Program-made: the position numbers and the translations under genes
Shown here: one piece after another, positions 8,351-18,256 of the stretch
Position numbering within the stretch: position 1 is the first letter of the stretch
Layout: each line of letters opens with the position of its first letter
Notes under the pieces: model-generated
What the model saw: the letters and a program-made list of their open reading frames with translations, nothing else
The model's database searches: none
What the model was told of the DNA's origin: nothing
NCBI RefSeq assembly: GCF_900104745.1
Contig: NZ_LT629732.1
Location: 5,319,981 to 5,383,980 of the forward strand
Source of the DNA: Actinopolymorpha singaporensis
GTDB taxonomy: Bacteria; Actinomycetota; Actinomycetes; Propionibacteriales; Actinopolymorphaceae
Length of the DNA: 64,000 nt
Direction: 5' to 3'

Positions 8351-9250
8351 TCAGCTCGCCCTGCGGACGGGGCCGCCGTCGGCACCCGGCTTGTCGGGGC
8401 CCTGGCCCGCACCGGAGCCGCCGGCCTGGCCGGTGCCGGCCGAGGTGGTGGTGCCCGACGCGGTGCCGCTCGAGGTGGCGCTGCCCGAGCCGTTGCCGCT
8501 CGAGGTGGCGCTGCCCGAGCCGTTGCCGCCCGAGGGGCCCACCGACCGCTCACCAGCGTCGCCTCCGCGCCGCCGGCCGAGCTCGTCCTTGGCCTTCTGG
8601 GCGTACATGTCGACGTACTCCTGGCCGGACAGCTCCATCAGTTCGTACATGATCTCGTCGGTCACCGAGCGCAGGACGAACCGGTCCTCCTCCATGCCCT
8701 CGTAGCGGGAGAAGTCCAGTGGCTTGCCGATCCGCACGCCGGGCCGCATCAGCTTCGGCAGTGCCTTGCCCGGCGGCTGCATCTTGTCGGTGCCGATCAT
8801 GGCCACCGGGATCACCGGGGCGCCGGAGGCCAGCGCCAGGCGGGCCACGCCGGTCTTGCCCTTGTAGAGGCGGCCGTCGGGCGAACGGGTGCCCTCGGGG
8901 TAGATCCCGAACAGCTCGCCCTTCTGCAGAAGCTTGTGGCCGGCGTCGAGCGCCACCTGGCTGGCCCGTCCGCCGGTGCGGTCGATCGGCACCTGGCCGA
9001 TGCCGCGGAAGAACAGCGCGGTGAGGCGGCCCTTGACCCCGGTACCGATGAAGTACTCGATCTTGGCCGGGAACGTGATCCGCCTCGGGAGGACCAGCGG
9101 AAGCCACACCGAGTCGGAAAACGACAGGTGGTTGCTCGCGAAGATGGCTGGACCTTCGCGGGGGACGTTCTCCAGGCCTTCGACCCAGGGGCGGAAGACC
9201 GTTCTCAGCAACGGCCCCAGGGCGAAGACCTTGAGGAACCAGTAGAACAA
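8351..9250 (-). CDS. plsC: 1-acyl-sn-glycerol-3-phosphate acyltransferase family protein
   Basis: Membrane-associated acyltransferase of phospholipid synthesis. The HX4D catalytic motif is NHLSFSDS and the glycerol-phosphate-binding motif is YPEGTRS. I chose TTG 9250 because GGAGGT lies five bases upstream and the family start (FYW...FRPWVEG) follows at once; an ATG at 9337 would add 29 Arg-rich residues. This gives 299 residues. The C-terminal 60 residues are a Gly/Ser/Thr tail containing a duplicated 10-residue block encoded by a perfect 30-bp repeat. It is followed by the histidine kinase gene after 12 bp. Confidence 0.85.
   Translation of the reverse strand: MFYWFLKVFALGPLLRTVFRPWVEGLENVPREGPAIFASNHLSFSDSVWLPLVLPRRITFPAKIEYFIGTGVKGRLTALFFRGIGQVPIDRTGGRASQVALDAGHKLLQKGELFGIYPEGTRSPDGRLYKGKTGVARLALASGAPVIPVAMIGTDKMQPPGKALPKLMRPGVRIGKPLDFSRYEGMEEDRFVLRSVTDEIMYELMELSGQEYVDMYAQKAKDELGRRRGGDAGERSVGPSGGNGSGSATSSGNGSGSATSSGTASGTTTSAGTGQAGGSGAGQGPDKPGADGGPVRRAS
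8466..8525. repeat. Perfect 30-bp tandem duplication inside plsC
   Basis: Two identical 30-bp units (8466-8495 and 8496-8525) encode the repeated Gly-Asn-Gly-Ser / Ala-Thr-Ser-Ser block in the C-terminal tail. The reading frame is kept, so this is a recent in-frame duplication in a disordered tail. Confidence 0.9.
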
Positions 9251-9576
9251 ACCCCACCTCCGTCTTTGCCCGAGAACCCTAGGCCTCGTCCGGGCCCGGA
9301 GCAACGGCGACCCTCCCACCGGTTCCCACCTGAACAATCACCGGATCATCACCGGATCCTCACCGAGTAATCCCGAGTAATGCCGAGTAATGCCGAGTAA
9401 TGCCGGCACGCCCACGGGGTATCGCCCCTACGGACCGGACGGAACCGGCGATCGGGGCGCCGAGCCCGCCCGCCCCCCGACCGACCCCGCGGCCGGCTCC
9501 GACCGGGCGGACGGCCCGTGGCACGATTCCGACCGGACCTCCCTCATCCTTGTCGCGCGACCTCAGGAGCGTGCCT
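9251..9576. other. Divergent intergenic region with 10- and 11-bp repeats
   Basis: This 326-bp gap separates plsC (minus) from the esterase gene (plus). It contains ATCACCGG repeated at 11-bp spacing near 9340-9358, then four 10-bp units of the type CCGAGTAATG at 9363-9402. The repeated part is AT-richer than its surroundings. I see no convincing ORF or -10/-35 pair, but both genes' promoters should lie here. Confidence 0.6.
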
Positions 9577-10425
9577 GTGCGAGTGAAGCCGTACGCCGAA
9601 CCGCTGTACGCCGGCACCGGCACCGCCGGCGTGCTCCTGTCCCACGGCTTCACCGGCTCCCCCGCCTCGATCCGGCCGTGGGCCGCCCACCTTGCCGACC
9701 GCGGATTCCGGGTGGCCGCACCCCGGCTACCCGGCCACGGCACCACCTGGACCGACCTCGACCGCACCGGCTGGCCGGACTGGTTCGCCGCGCTGGAGCG
9801 GGACTTCCTCCGGTTGCGCGAGGAGTGCGAGGTTGTGGTCGTCGGCGGCCAGTCGATGGGCGGCTGCCTCGCTCTGCGGCTGGCGCAGGTGTACGGCGAC
9901 GACGTGGACGGGATCGTGCTCGTCAATCCGGCTTTGCGCAGTCGCGACCCGCGGCTGCCGGCGCTGCCCGTCCTGCGCCACTTCCTCGCCTCGGTCCCGG
10001 CCATCGGTGGCGACATCCACAAGCCCGGCGACCACGAGGGTGCCTACGACCGCACGCCGCTGACGGCGCTGCACTCCCTCACCCGGTTGTGGCGGGTGGT
10101 GGCCGCCGACCTGCCGGCGGTCCGGGCGCCGATGCTCGTCTTCCGCTCGCCGCAGGACCACGTGGTCGACGGTTCGAGCCTGCGGTTGCTGCGCGCCAGG
10201 GTCGGCTCTCGCGAGATCGAGGAACACTCGCTCCCCGACAGCTACCATGTCGCCACACTCGACTACGACGCGCCGACGATCTTCACCGAGACGGCCGGTT
10301 TCGTCGAACGTCTGTGCCGGACCCTGACCGGGCGGAGCTCGTCCGGTCAGCCGACTGGACGGTCCGCTTCGGGACCGCGCCGGGCAGGCCCGGACCTGGC
10401 AGCTCGGAACGACTCCGGGAGGTAG
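9577..10425 (+). CDS. Alpha/beta hydrolase, carboxylesterase/monoacylglycerol-lipase-like
   Basis: Serine hydrolase of 282 residues. GTG 9577 was chosen because AGGAG ends seven bases before it and the homologous sequence VKPYAEPLYAG follows; an ATG at 9400 would add 59 unrelated residues. The oxyanion HGFTGSP lies near residue 25. The nucleophile elbow is GGQSMGG, the acid is in SPQDHVVD, and the histidine is in DSYHVATLD. This catalytic order is typical of actinobacterial esterases of the Est30 type that act on short acyl esters. It is followed two bases later by a conserved hypothetical gene, so they are probably cotranscribed. Confidence 0.85.
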   Translation: MRVKPYAEPLYAGTGTAGVLLSHGFTGSPASIRPWAAHLADRGFRVAAPRLPGHGTTWTDLDRTGWPDWFAALERDFLRLREECEVVVVGGQSMGGCLALRLAQVYGDDVDGIVLVNPALRSRDPRLPALPVLRHFLASVPAIGGDIHKPGDHEGAYDRTPLTALHSLTRLWRVVAADLPAVRAPMLVFRSPQDHVVDGSSLRLLRARVGSREIEEHSLPDSYHVATLDYDAPTIFTETAGFVERLCRTLTGRSSSGQPTGRSASGPRRAGPDLAARNDSGR

Positions 10426-10427
10426 CG

Positions 10428-11309
10428 ATGCGGGACAACGGCCTGCGCGCCCCGTCGTACGTCGCCATCGCCGACCTCGACCCGGAGGTCGCCGACACCA
10501 TGCTGGCGATCCTGGCCGGCGCGCAGGTGGCCGCCTACGCCGACCCGTGCCCGCCGGTCGCCGAGCCGTGCCGCGAGATCCGGCTTCCACCGACTCCGTG
10601 CGACCGGCTCTACGTCGACGAGGAGGCACAGGACCGTGCCAAGACCCTGCTCGGCGAGCAGTTGACGAAGATCGGTGAGGGTGAGAACGCCTCCACCTGC
10701 GGACCGGACCCCTCGTCCGGCGACCCGCCGGCGGACGGTCCCGTGACCGATGCTGCTCCGTCCGGAGGTGGCGCCGGCGACGGTGACCACAGGTCCGACG
10801 GGCCCCGGATGGCGACCTTCGACGAGGATCAGCTCTGGGCCGAGATCGTGGCCGGCTACGACCGGGTGCCAGAAGATGCCGTACCCCGGTGGCCGGCGAT
10901 CGAGGACGTCGAGCCGGCGGGACCGGACGGTACCGCCGACCGCGACCGGCGAAGGGCGGGCCGCGACGAGCCGGACAGGGCGGAGAGCGACAAGGCGCGC
11001 GACGACGCGCCGCCCGAGGAGCCCGGCCCCGCGGATCGGCGCCCGCAGGCGTCCGGGTCCCACCCGGCGGAGGAGCGCTTCGTCCCGCCACCTCCTCCGC
11101 CGCTGCCCCGCCTGGATCCGGTGACGAAGGCAGCCTGGGCCGCCCTGCTCGGCGGGCCGGCGCTCCTCCTGCTCACCGTCCTCGTCGGCGGCTACCTCCC
11201 GAGCTGGTCGGCCGCGTTCGGCGTACTGGCGTTCATCGGTGGATTCCTCACCCTGGTGGTGCGGATGAAGGGCGGCCCGCCGGACGACGACGACGGCGCC
11301 ATCGTCTGA
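10428..11309 (+). CDS. Conserved actinobacterial hypothetical protein with two C-terminal membrane helices
   Basis: 293 residues from ATG 10428, with GGGAGG upstream. The N-terminal 70 residues (SYVAIADLDPEVADTML and a YVDEEAQDRA stretch) look like a small cytoplasmic alpha/beta domain reminiscent of DUF2007-type proteins. A long acidic, proline-rich linker (about 85-215) contains WAEIVAGYDRVPEDAVPRWP. Two hydrophobic segments (about 235-258 and 262-280) come near the end, followed by a DDDDGAIV tail. Function unknown. The linker composition suggests a disordered cytoplasmic region tethered to the membrane. Confidence 0.7.
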   Translation: MRDNGLRAPSYVAIADLDPEVADTMLAILAGAQVAAYADPCPPVAEPCREIRLPPTPCDRLYVDEEAQDRAKTLLGEQLTKIGEGENASTCGPDPSSGDPPADGPVTDAAPSGGGAGDGDHRSDGPRMATFDEDQLWAEIVAGYDRVPEDAVPRWPAIEDVEPAGPDGTADRDRRRAGRDEPDRAESDKARDDAPPEEPGPADRRPQASGSHPAEERFVPPPPPPLPRLDPVTKAAWAALLGGPALLLLTVLVGGYLPSWSAAFGVLAFIGGFLTLVVRMKGGPPDDDDGAIV

Positions 11310-11345
11310 CCGGCCGGTCGCGCCCGCGGCAGCGCACCGCGCGGC

Positions 11346-11864
11346 TCAGCGGATGAACTGGTCCACGTAGTCCGCGCCCAGGCCGACCTTCTCGTAGTGG
11401 GCGCGGCACAGCTCGATCTTGGTCCAGACGTCCTCGTACCCGATCTGGTGGCCCTCCTCGTCGAGGTAGATCATCGCGCCGGTGATGTTGAAGAACGTCA
11501 CCATGTCCTCGCAGTCCGGCGGCACCGCGAGGGTGTGGATCTCACCGGGCGGCTCGAACACGAAGTGCCCGGCCTCGGCCACCCAGTCGTGCTCGTAGTA
11601 GTGCCACTTCCCCCGGATCACGTAGCCGAACACCGCGGCCGGGTGACGGTGCCGCGACACCACACCGGACCGGGTGACCCGCAGCAGGTTGCACCACTGG
11701 CCGACCACGGTGTTGAACAGCAGGGGGCGGAAGAACACGCCGTTCTCCTGCTCGACCCAGAGCCGCTCGTCGTCCGGCATCGCGGCGATCGCGATCTCCG
11801 GTTGCACTCCGATCGACTCCGTCACCTTGCCGAACACCACGTCGTGGGTGCTGGCCTCACTCAT
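11346..11864 (-). CDS. Cupin-domain protein, 2,4'-dihydroxyacetophenone dioxygenase-like
   Basis: 172 residues from ATG 11864 with GAAGGGA upstream; the in-frame start at 11891 lacks a site. A single cupin barrel carries metal ligands in SRHRHPAAVFGYV (the HxH and downstream E/Y region) and PPGEIHTLAVP (late histidine). The family includes enzymes cleaving C-C bonds of aromatic ketones, but many members are uncharacterised. It is the last gene of a run also encoding an aldo/keto reductase, a GH1 glucosidase and an SDR, 50 bp after the SDR. A role in opening an aglycone or sugar derivative is inferred only. Confidence 0.7.
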   Translation of the reverse strand: MSEASTHDVVFGKVTESIGVQPEIAIAAMPDDERLWVEQENGVFFRPLLFNTVVGQWCNLLRVTRSGVVSRHRHPAAVFGYVIRGKWHYYEHDWVAEAGHFVFEPPGEIHTLAVPPDCEDMVTFFNITGAMIYLDEEGHQIGYEDVWTKIELCRAHYEKVGLGADYVDQFIR

Positions 11865-11914
11865 GGGTGCTTCCCTTCGTCCCGGCAACACGTCTCAGGG
11901 GTACGCGACGACAC

Positions 11915-12774
11915 TCACGCGACGAGGTAGCCGCCGTCAACGGGTACGACCGCACCGGTCATGAACGCTGCCGCCGGTGAGGCGAGGAACTCCACCACGC
12001 CGGCCACGTCGTCGGGCGTACCCCAACGGCGCAACGGGGTGCGGTCGAGGATGCGGCGCTCGGCGTCGGGATCCTCGCGCAGCGCGGTGGTGAGCTCGGT
12101 GCTGATCCAGCCGGGCGCGACGGCGTTGACCCGAATGCCCTCCTCGGCGAACGCGACCGCGAGCGACCTGGTGAGGGCGGCGATGCCGCCCTTGCTGGCG
12201 GTGTACGCGGGCACCAGCGGCCCGCCGAAGTAGGTCAGCATCGAGGCCACGTTGACGATGCAGCCGGCCGATCTTGCCAGCAGGGGCCGAGCGGCGACGC
12301 AGGCGCGCATCGTCCCGGTGAGGTTGACGTCGAGCACCCGCTCGAAGACCTCCATCCGGAACTCCTCGCGGCGGCGGATGATACCCGCGCTGTTCACCAG
12401 GACGTCCAGGCGTTCCAGTCCGGTGAGGAAGTCGGCGAGCTCGTCCGGCCGCGTCACGTCCACCGCGGCGTACTCCACGGCCGCGCCGGCGCCGCCGGCG
12501 CGCTCGGCACCGCCGGCACCCTCCGCGCCGTTCGGGCGTACGCCGGGGCGGGCGACGTCGGCAACCGCGACGCGTGCGCCGAGCGCGGCGAACCGCCTGG
12601 CGACGGCACCGCCGATGCCGCCTCCACCACCGGTCACCACGACCGTGCGACCGGCGTACGGCGAGTTCGGGTCGCCGGGCGCGCTGTCCGCCGGGTCGGC
12701 CCCTGGGTTGGTCGCCGGGTTGGTCGCCGGGTTGGCCGCTGGGTCGGCCGCCGAATCCACAGCTCCCTCGGCGC

Positions 12775-12778
<4 letters not shown>
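11915..12778 (-). CDS. Short-chain dehydrogenase/reductase
   Basis: NAD(P)-dependent oxidoreductase, 287 residues from GTG 12778. The GTGA overlaps the stop of the GH1 gene by 4 bp. The Rossmann motif TGGGGGIGG lies near residue 53, NSAG near 133, and the catalytic S...YxxxK in NVASM...YTASKGG near 180-197. The end DGGYLVA is typical of classical SDRs. The first 45 residues are a low-complexity Asn/Pro/Ala stretch encoded by five 12-bp repeats and are not part of the fold. Likely oxidises a sugar or alcohol in the same pathway as its coupled neighbours. Confidence 0.85.
12693..12752. repeat. Five 12-bp tandem repeats encoding the SDR N-terminal leader
   Basis: Units of the type GGGTTGGTCGCC (two identical, three with 2-4 changes) give an Ala-Thr-Asn-Pro-like repeat at the start of the SDR. 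The gene remains open through the array. Confidence 0.8.
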
Positions 12779-14159
<1,381 letters not shown>

Positions 14160-14163
<4 letters not shown>

Positions 14164-15185
14164 CCACCTTCCTTGTCGCCGGGTCCGCCGGGTCCGAAGG
14201 GTCCGCCGGGTCCGCCGGGTCCGCCGGGTCCGGCCAGCGGCCGCAGGGACGCCCACAGTTCGTCCGGGATCGGCCAGGTCGCCCACGCGAGTGTCTGGTC
14301 CACGCGCTCGGGCGCGGAGATGCCGACCACCGTGGAGGCGATCAGCGGTTGCCGCAGGGAGTACTGCAGGGCTGCCGCACCGAGGGGCACGTCGTACGCC
14401 GCACAGGCGTCGGCCATCGCCCGCACCCGGGCCAGCAGGTCCGCGTCGGCCTCGCGGTAGGCGTACTTGCGCAGGGCGTCCGGCCCCTTGGCCAGCAGGC
14501 CGCCGCCGAAGGGTGCGGCGTTGACGACCGCGACACCCGCGGCCTTCGCCTGCTCGAGCAGACCGCGGGCGGACTGGTCCACCAGCGTGTGACGGTTGTG
14601 GGTGAGGACCACCTCGAATGCACCGGTGTCCACGAACCGGCCCAGCAGGTCGACCGGTCCGCCGGCCACGCCGAGGTGGCGCGCGATGCCCTGCTCGGCC
14701 AGGTCGACCAGCGCCTCCACCGCTCCACCGGATGCGGTCGCCGCCTCGAAGCCGATCACCTCCGGATCGTGCAGGTAGAGCAGGTCGAAGCTGTCCAGGC
14801 CGAGGCGTTCCAGGCTCTGCTCGGCGCTGCGCCGCACCTGCTCGCCGGAGTAGTCACCGGTCCTCGGGTCGGGGTCGACCTTGGTGGCCAGGACGAACCC
14901 GGGCGGCAGGCCGCCGTGCTCGGCGATCGCCGCGCCCACCCGGCGTTCGCTCTCGCCGTCGCTGTAGCCGGCCGAGGTGTCGAGGAAGTTGAGCGGGCTC
15001 GCCAGCGCCGCGCGTACTGTCGCGACGCCGCGTTCGGCCGCGACGTCGTACCCGAAGATCCCCGGCATTCCACCCAGCACACCGCAGCCCAGGCAGACCG
15101 GGGTCACCTCCAGCCCGGTCGAGCCGAGCCGGCGCCGGGCGAGCAGGTCGTTCCCGCCCAGGCTGGGTGTACTCACGTGGCTCAT
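14160..15185 (-). CDS. Aldo/keto reductase, D-threo-aldose / L-fucose 1-dehydrogenase-like
   Basis: NAD(P)-dependent aldose oxidoreductase of 341 residues from ATG 15185 (GGAG just upstream; an ATG at 15344 is unlikely). The catalytic tetrad is visible: D in NFLDTSAGY, Y in the same motif, K in LATKVDP and H in LYLHDPE. The D-threo-aldose dehydrogenase subgroup oxidises L-fucose or related sugars to lactones. The C-terminus is an odd Gly-Gly-Pro repeat of about 20 residues encoded by 9-bp units. It is the first gene of the AKR-GH1-SDR-cupin run. A truncated L-fuconate dehydratase occurs 48 kb away at the window's right edge. Confidence 0.85.
14181..14234. repeat. Six 9-bp repeats at the AKR 3' end
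   Basis: Six GGGTCCGCC-type units, four of them identical, encode the Gly-Gly-Pro tail of the aldo/keto reductase just before its stop codon overlaps the GH1 start. Confidence 0.85.
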
Positions 15186-15347
15186 GCGGCTCCGTCCGGC
15201 TTGGGTGTCGTGGTTGGCGATGCGTGCGGGGTGTGCCTGCGTGCCTGGTCCGGCCGGTGCCTTCGGCACGACCTTCGAATCCTCCGGGTGCACCCCGAGG
15301 GCGGTCAACCGGTCCGCGCCGGTCCGCCGAATCGGGTCAGCCACGAG

Positions 15348-16037
15348 TCATCCGTCCAGGTCGACGTCCACCACGACCGGGAGGTGGTCGGAGGCGCGGG
15401 CCAGCCGGGTGCGTCCCTCGTCGTCGGTGGGCAGGTCGACGGCCCGGGCGCGCGCTCCCCCGGACGCGAACACCGCGTCGATGCGGGCCCGCGGTTCCCT
15501 TGCAGGGAAGGTGGGGGTTCCGTCCCCGGCCGCGTCGTGCAGCCCCGCGCCGGAGAGCGCGCGCCAGCTCGGTCCGCCCGGGGGTTCGTTCAGGTCGCCG
15601 GCCACCAGGACCGGCAGGTCGCCGAACGACCGCACCGTCCCCAGCACCCGGTCGAGGTCGCGCGTCCGGCCGGGAGCGGACAGGCTGAGATGCACCCCCA
15701 CCACGCCGAACCTCCTCCCGCCCACGGCGAACGTCGCCGAGACCACGCCGCGGATCGGGTCGCGGAGCCGCTGCGGGATGCGTTCTTCGGCATGCCCGAG
15801 TACGACGGTCCGCTGGTGGGCCAGCAGCAGGTTGCCGCCCGCCGTACGACCGCCGGCGACGTAGAGCAGGCCGGTGGCCCGGGCCAGTCCGGCACACCGG
15901 GACCGCCAGCGCAGGAGCTTCGGCGCCTCCTGCACGACCAGGACGTCGGGCCGGAGGTCCCCGACCACCGTCGCCAGAGCGGACACGTCGTCACCCAGGC
16001 CGCGCACGTTGTAGGTCATCAGCCGCACCGTCGTCAC
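15348..16037 (-). CDS. Endonuclease/exonuclease/phosphatase family protein
   Basis: 229-residue metal-dependent hydrolase of the EEP (DNase I-like) fold. Seen motifs are MTYNVRGLGDD (metal/phosphate N near residue 9), VVQEAPK (metal-binding E near 36), VGVHLS, VLVAGDLNEPP (D and N near 155) and SDHLPVVVDV (catalytic DH near 218). No signal peptide. The substrate could be nucleic acid, a sugar phosphate or a phospholipid headgroup. A 10-bp tandem repeat lies 44 bp upstream of its start. Confidence 0.82.
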   Translation of the reverse strand: MTTVRLMTYNVRGLGDDVSALATVVGDLRPDVLVVQEAPKLLRWRSRCAGLARATGLLYVAGGRTAGGNLLLAHQRTVVLGHAEERIPQRLRDPIRGVVSATFAVGGRRFGVVGVHLSLSAPGRTRDLDRVLGTVRSFGDLPVLVAGDLNEPPGGPSWRALSGAGLHDAAGDGTPTFPAREPRARIDAVFASGGARARAVDLPTDDEGRTRLARASDHLPVVVDVDLDG

Positions 16038-16080
16038 CGGTCGACCGTAGCCGACCAGGACGGGGGGAAACCTTCGGCTC

Positions 16081-16145
16081 CGGTCAGGTCGGGTCAGGTC
16101 GGGTCAGGTCGGGCCAGGTCGGGTCCCGTCGGGTCAGGTCAGGTC
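16081..16145. repeat. Six 10-bp tandem repeats
   Basis: Units of the type GGGTCAGGTC in direct succession (three exact, others with 1-2 changes) lie upstream of the EEP gene and run into the 3' end of the response regulator gene that stops at 16134. The period equals about one helical turn. Confidence 0.85.
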
Positions 16146-16781
16146 CGCGTCGTGCACCAGGATCGCGGCCTGCACGCGGTTGTCCAGGCCGAGCTTGGCC
16201 AGGGACCTGCTGACGTGCGCCTTGACTGTCGCCTCGCTCATCGTGAGCTCCCGGCCGATCTCGGCGTTCGACAGACCGCGCGCGACGGCGCTCACCACCT
16301 CGCGCTCGCGGCCGGTCAGCACCCGCAGCCGTTCCCGGGCCGCCTCCGCCCGGCTGGCGCCGCGGTTCGCGAACGAGCTGATCAGACGCCTGGTGACCTC
16401 CGGGGCCAGCATCGCGTTGCCGGCGGCGACGGTCCGGACCGCGGCCACCAGGTCACGTGGCGGGGTGTCCTTGAGCAGGAAGCCGACCGCGCCGGCGCGC
16501 AACGCGGCATGGACGTACTCGTCCAGGTCGAAGGTCGTCAGCATCACCACCCTCGGTGGTGCCTGAGCGCGGCCGATCTCCTCCGCCGCCCGTACGCCGT
16601 CCAGTTCCGGCATGCGTACGTCCATCAGCACCACGTCGGGCCGGTGCCGGCCCACCGCGGCGATCGCGTCCCGGCCGTCCCTGGCCTCGGCCACGACCAC
16701 CACCTCGTCGGCGGCCTCCAGGATCATCCGCAGCCCGGACCGGACCAGCGCCTCGTCGTCCACCACCAGAACGCGGATCAT
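16134..16781 (-). CDS. NarL/LuxR-type response regulator
   Basis: 215 residues: a receiver with DDE8-10, phospho-acceptor D54 (VVLMDVRMPE) and K near 105 (FLLKDTPP), then a LuxR helix-turn-helix from LTGREREVVSAVARG (about 150) to the end. The start codon ATGA overlaps the stop of the upstream histidine kinase by 4 bp, so the pair is translationally coupled. Confidence 0.93.
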   Translation of the reverse strand: MIRVLVVDDEALVRSGLRMILEAADEVVVVAEARDGRDAIAAVGRHRPDVVLMDVRMPELDGVRAAEEIGRAQAPPRVVMLTTFDLDEYVHAALRAGAVGFLLKDTPPRDLVAAVRTVAAGNAMLAPEVTRRLISSFANRGASRAEAARERLRVLTGREREVVSAVARGLSNAEIGRELTMSEATVKAHVSRSLAKLGLDNRVQAAILVHDADLT

Positions 16782-18040
16782 GTCGTCGCTGCTCCCCTGT
16801 CGTGCTCGGCGTCGGTCGTGTCGGTGGCCACCGTGCCGGCGTGGGTATGGGACGGCCGCGCGGGCAGCCGGGCGAACACCTCGAAGCCCCCGCGCGCGGT
16901 CGGGCCGGCCCGGAAGTCGCCGCCCAGCAGGTGGACGCGTTCGCGCAGACCGACCAGCCCGAACCCGCCGCTGTGCCCGGCCGCCGGCCGCGGCGCGTCC
17001 TCGTTGCGAACCCGCACCGTCAGTGCGTCCTCGCGGTAGCCGACCACGACCTCGACGGTCGCGCCCGGTGCGTGTTTGTGCACGTTGGTCAGCGCCTCCT
17101 GCACGATCCGGTACGCCGTAGTCCCGGCCATCGCGGGCAGCTCCCTCGGCGCGCCCTCGTCCCGGCGAGAGACCTCGGCGCCCGCTGCCCGCGACTGCTC
17201 CAGGAGCTGGTCGAGGTCGTCAAGGCCGGGTTGCGGCGAGAGCGGAGCCGGGCTCCCACCGGCCGGGGCGCGCAGGACCCCCAACACCTCTCGCAGGTTC
17301 TCCAGCGCCTCCCGCCCGGTCCCGCGGATCAGCTCGGCCGCCCGGGCCGTCCGCTCGTCCGGTGCGTTCACCTCCAGCGCGCCCGCGTGCAGGACCATCA
17401 GCGACACGCGGTGGGCTACCACGTCGTGCATCTCCCGGGCGATCCTGGCCCGCTCCTGCCCGCGCGCCTGTTCCGCGCGGGCGGCCTGTTCGCGTTCCAG
17501 CCGTTCGGCGCGCTCGCGCAGTCCCGCGAGCACCTCCCGGCGCGCCCGCACCCACAACCCCAGCACCAGTCCCAGTCCGACGAACAGCAGCGCGGAACCC
17601 TTGTTGGCGAGGCCGTCCAGCTGCGCTCCGGTGCCAAGGCAGGGTTGACGGCAGCCGGTCATCCGCACCCCGAGATCGGTGTAGAAGGTGTACGCCGGGA
17701 TGATCAGCGCCAGGCAGCCGACCATGAACACCGCGAGCTCACGGCGACGGCGCAGGGTCGTCCCCGCATAGTAGGCGGAGACCAGCAGGCCCGGCCACAG
17801 GCCGATCAGTGCCACCCCGGCCGCCGTCGTCACGAACAACGGCCACCTCCGCCGTCTCGCCATCCACGCGGCCACGCCGGTCAGCGCGGTCAGCGCGAGC
17901 ACCAGCGGCGCGTTCCAGTCGCGGACGGTCGACAGCGACAGCACACAGACCCCGGCGCCGAGCAGCCACGGCGCGCTCCGGTCGTACGCCCGGGCAACCC
18001 AGCGTTGCACCCGCTCGCCGACCACCCCGGTCCTGTCCAC
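16778..18040 (-). CDS. Sensor histidine kinase, HPK7 type
   Basis: 420 residues. Several hydrophobic segments fill residues 25-165. A charged coiled region (ERAERLEREQAARAEQARG) is followed by the H box RIAREMHDVVAHRVSL near 215, the N box ALTNVHKHAPG near 315, and a G box with SGGFGLVGLRERV near 365. The C-terminal tail is Asp/Thr-rich. Cognate partner of the overlapping regulator. In other actinobacteria similar pairs often control ABC exporters, but none is adjacent here. Signal unknown. Confidence 0.92.
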   Translation of the reverse strand: MDRTGVVGERVQRWVARAYDRSAPWLLGAGVCVLSLSTVRDWNAPLVLALTALTGVAAWMARRRRWPLFVTTAAGVALIGLWPGLLVSAYYAGTTLRRRRELAVFMVGCLALIIPAYTFYTDLGVRMTGCRQPCLGTGAQLDGLANKGSALLFVGLGLVLGLWVRARREVLAGLRERAERLEREQAARAEQARGQERARIAREMHDVVAHRVSLMVLHAGALEVNAPDERTARAAELIRGTGREALENLREVLGVLRAPAGGSPAPLSPQPGLDDLDQLLEQSRAAGAEVSRRDEGAPRELPAMAGTTAYRIVQEALTNVHKHAPGATVEVVVGYREDALTVRVRNEDAPRPAAGHSGGFGLVGLRERVHLLGGDFRAGPTARGGFEVFARLPARPSHTHAGTVATDTTDAEHDRGAATT

Positions 18041-18256
18041 CTCGGCAGCCTAGGTCAGCCCTGCGACCGGTCGCCTCCGCCGATCGACACGGCACCCACT
18101 ACCTAAGGATGAGGTCGCGCTCGACCACAGGCCGATTTCTGCTGGGTCGGCATCCGGGAGGGTCGGACGCATGGAATCCCCAGCCAGGCCCAGCATCCGC
18201 TCCAGCCACACCCCCGGCGTCGGCGCCGGCGTCGCCGCCGACAGGCGGGACCAGCC

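Noticed and set aside
9390-10427. Open frame of about 345 codons ahead of the conserved hypothetical gene
   Set aside because: It lies in another frame of the esterase gene, whose catalytic motifs are intact; the downstream gene has its own site and ATG at 10428.
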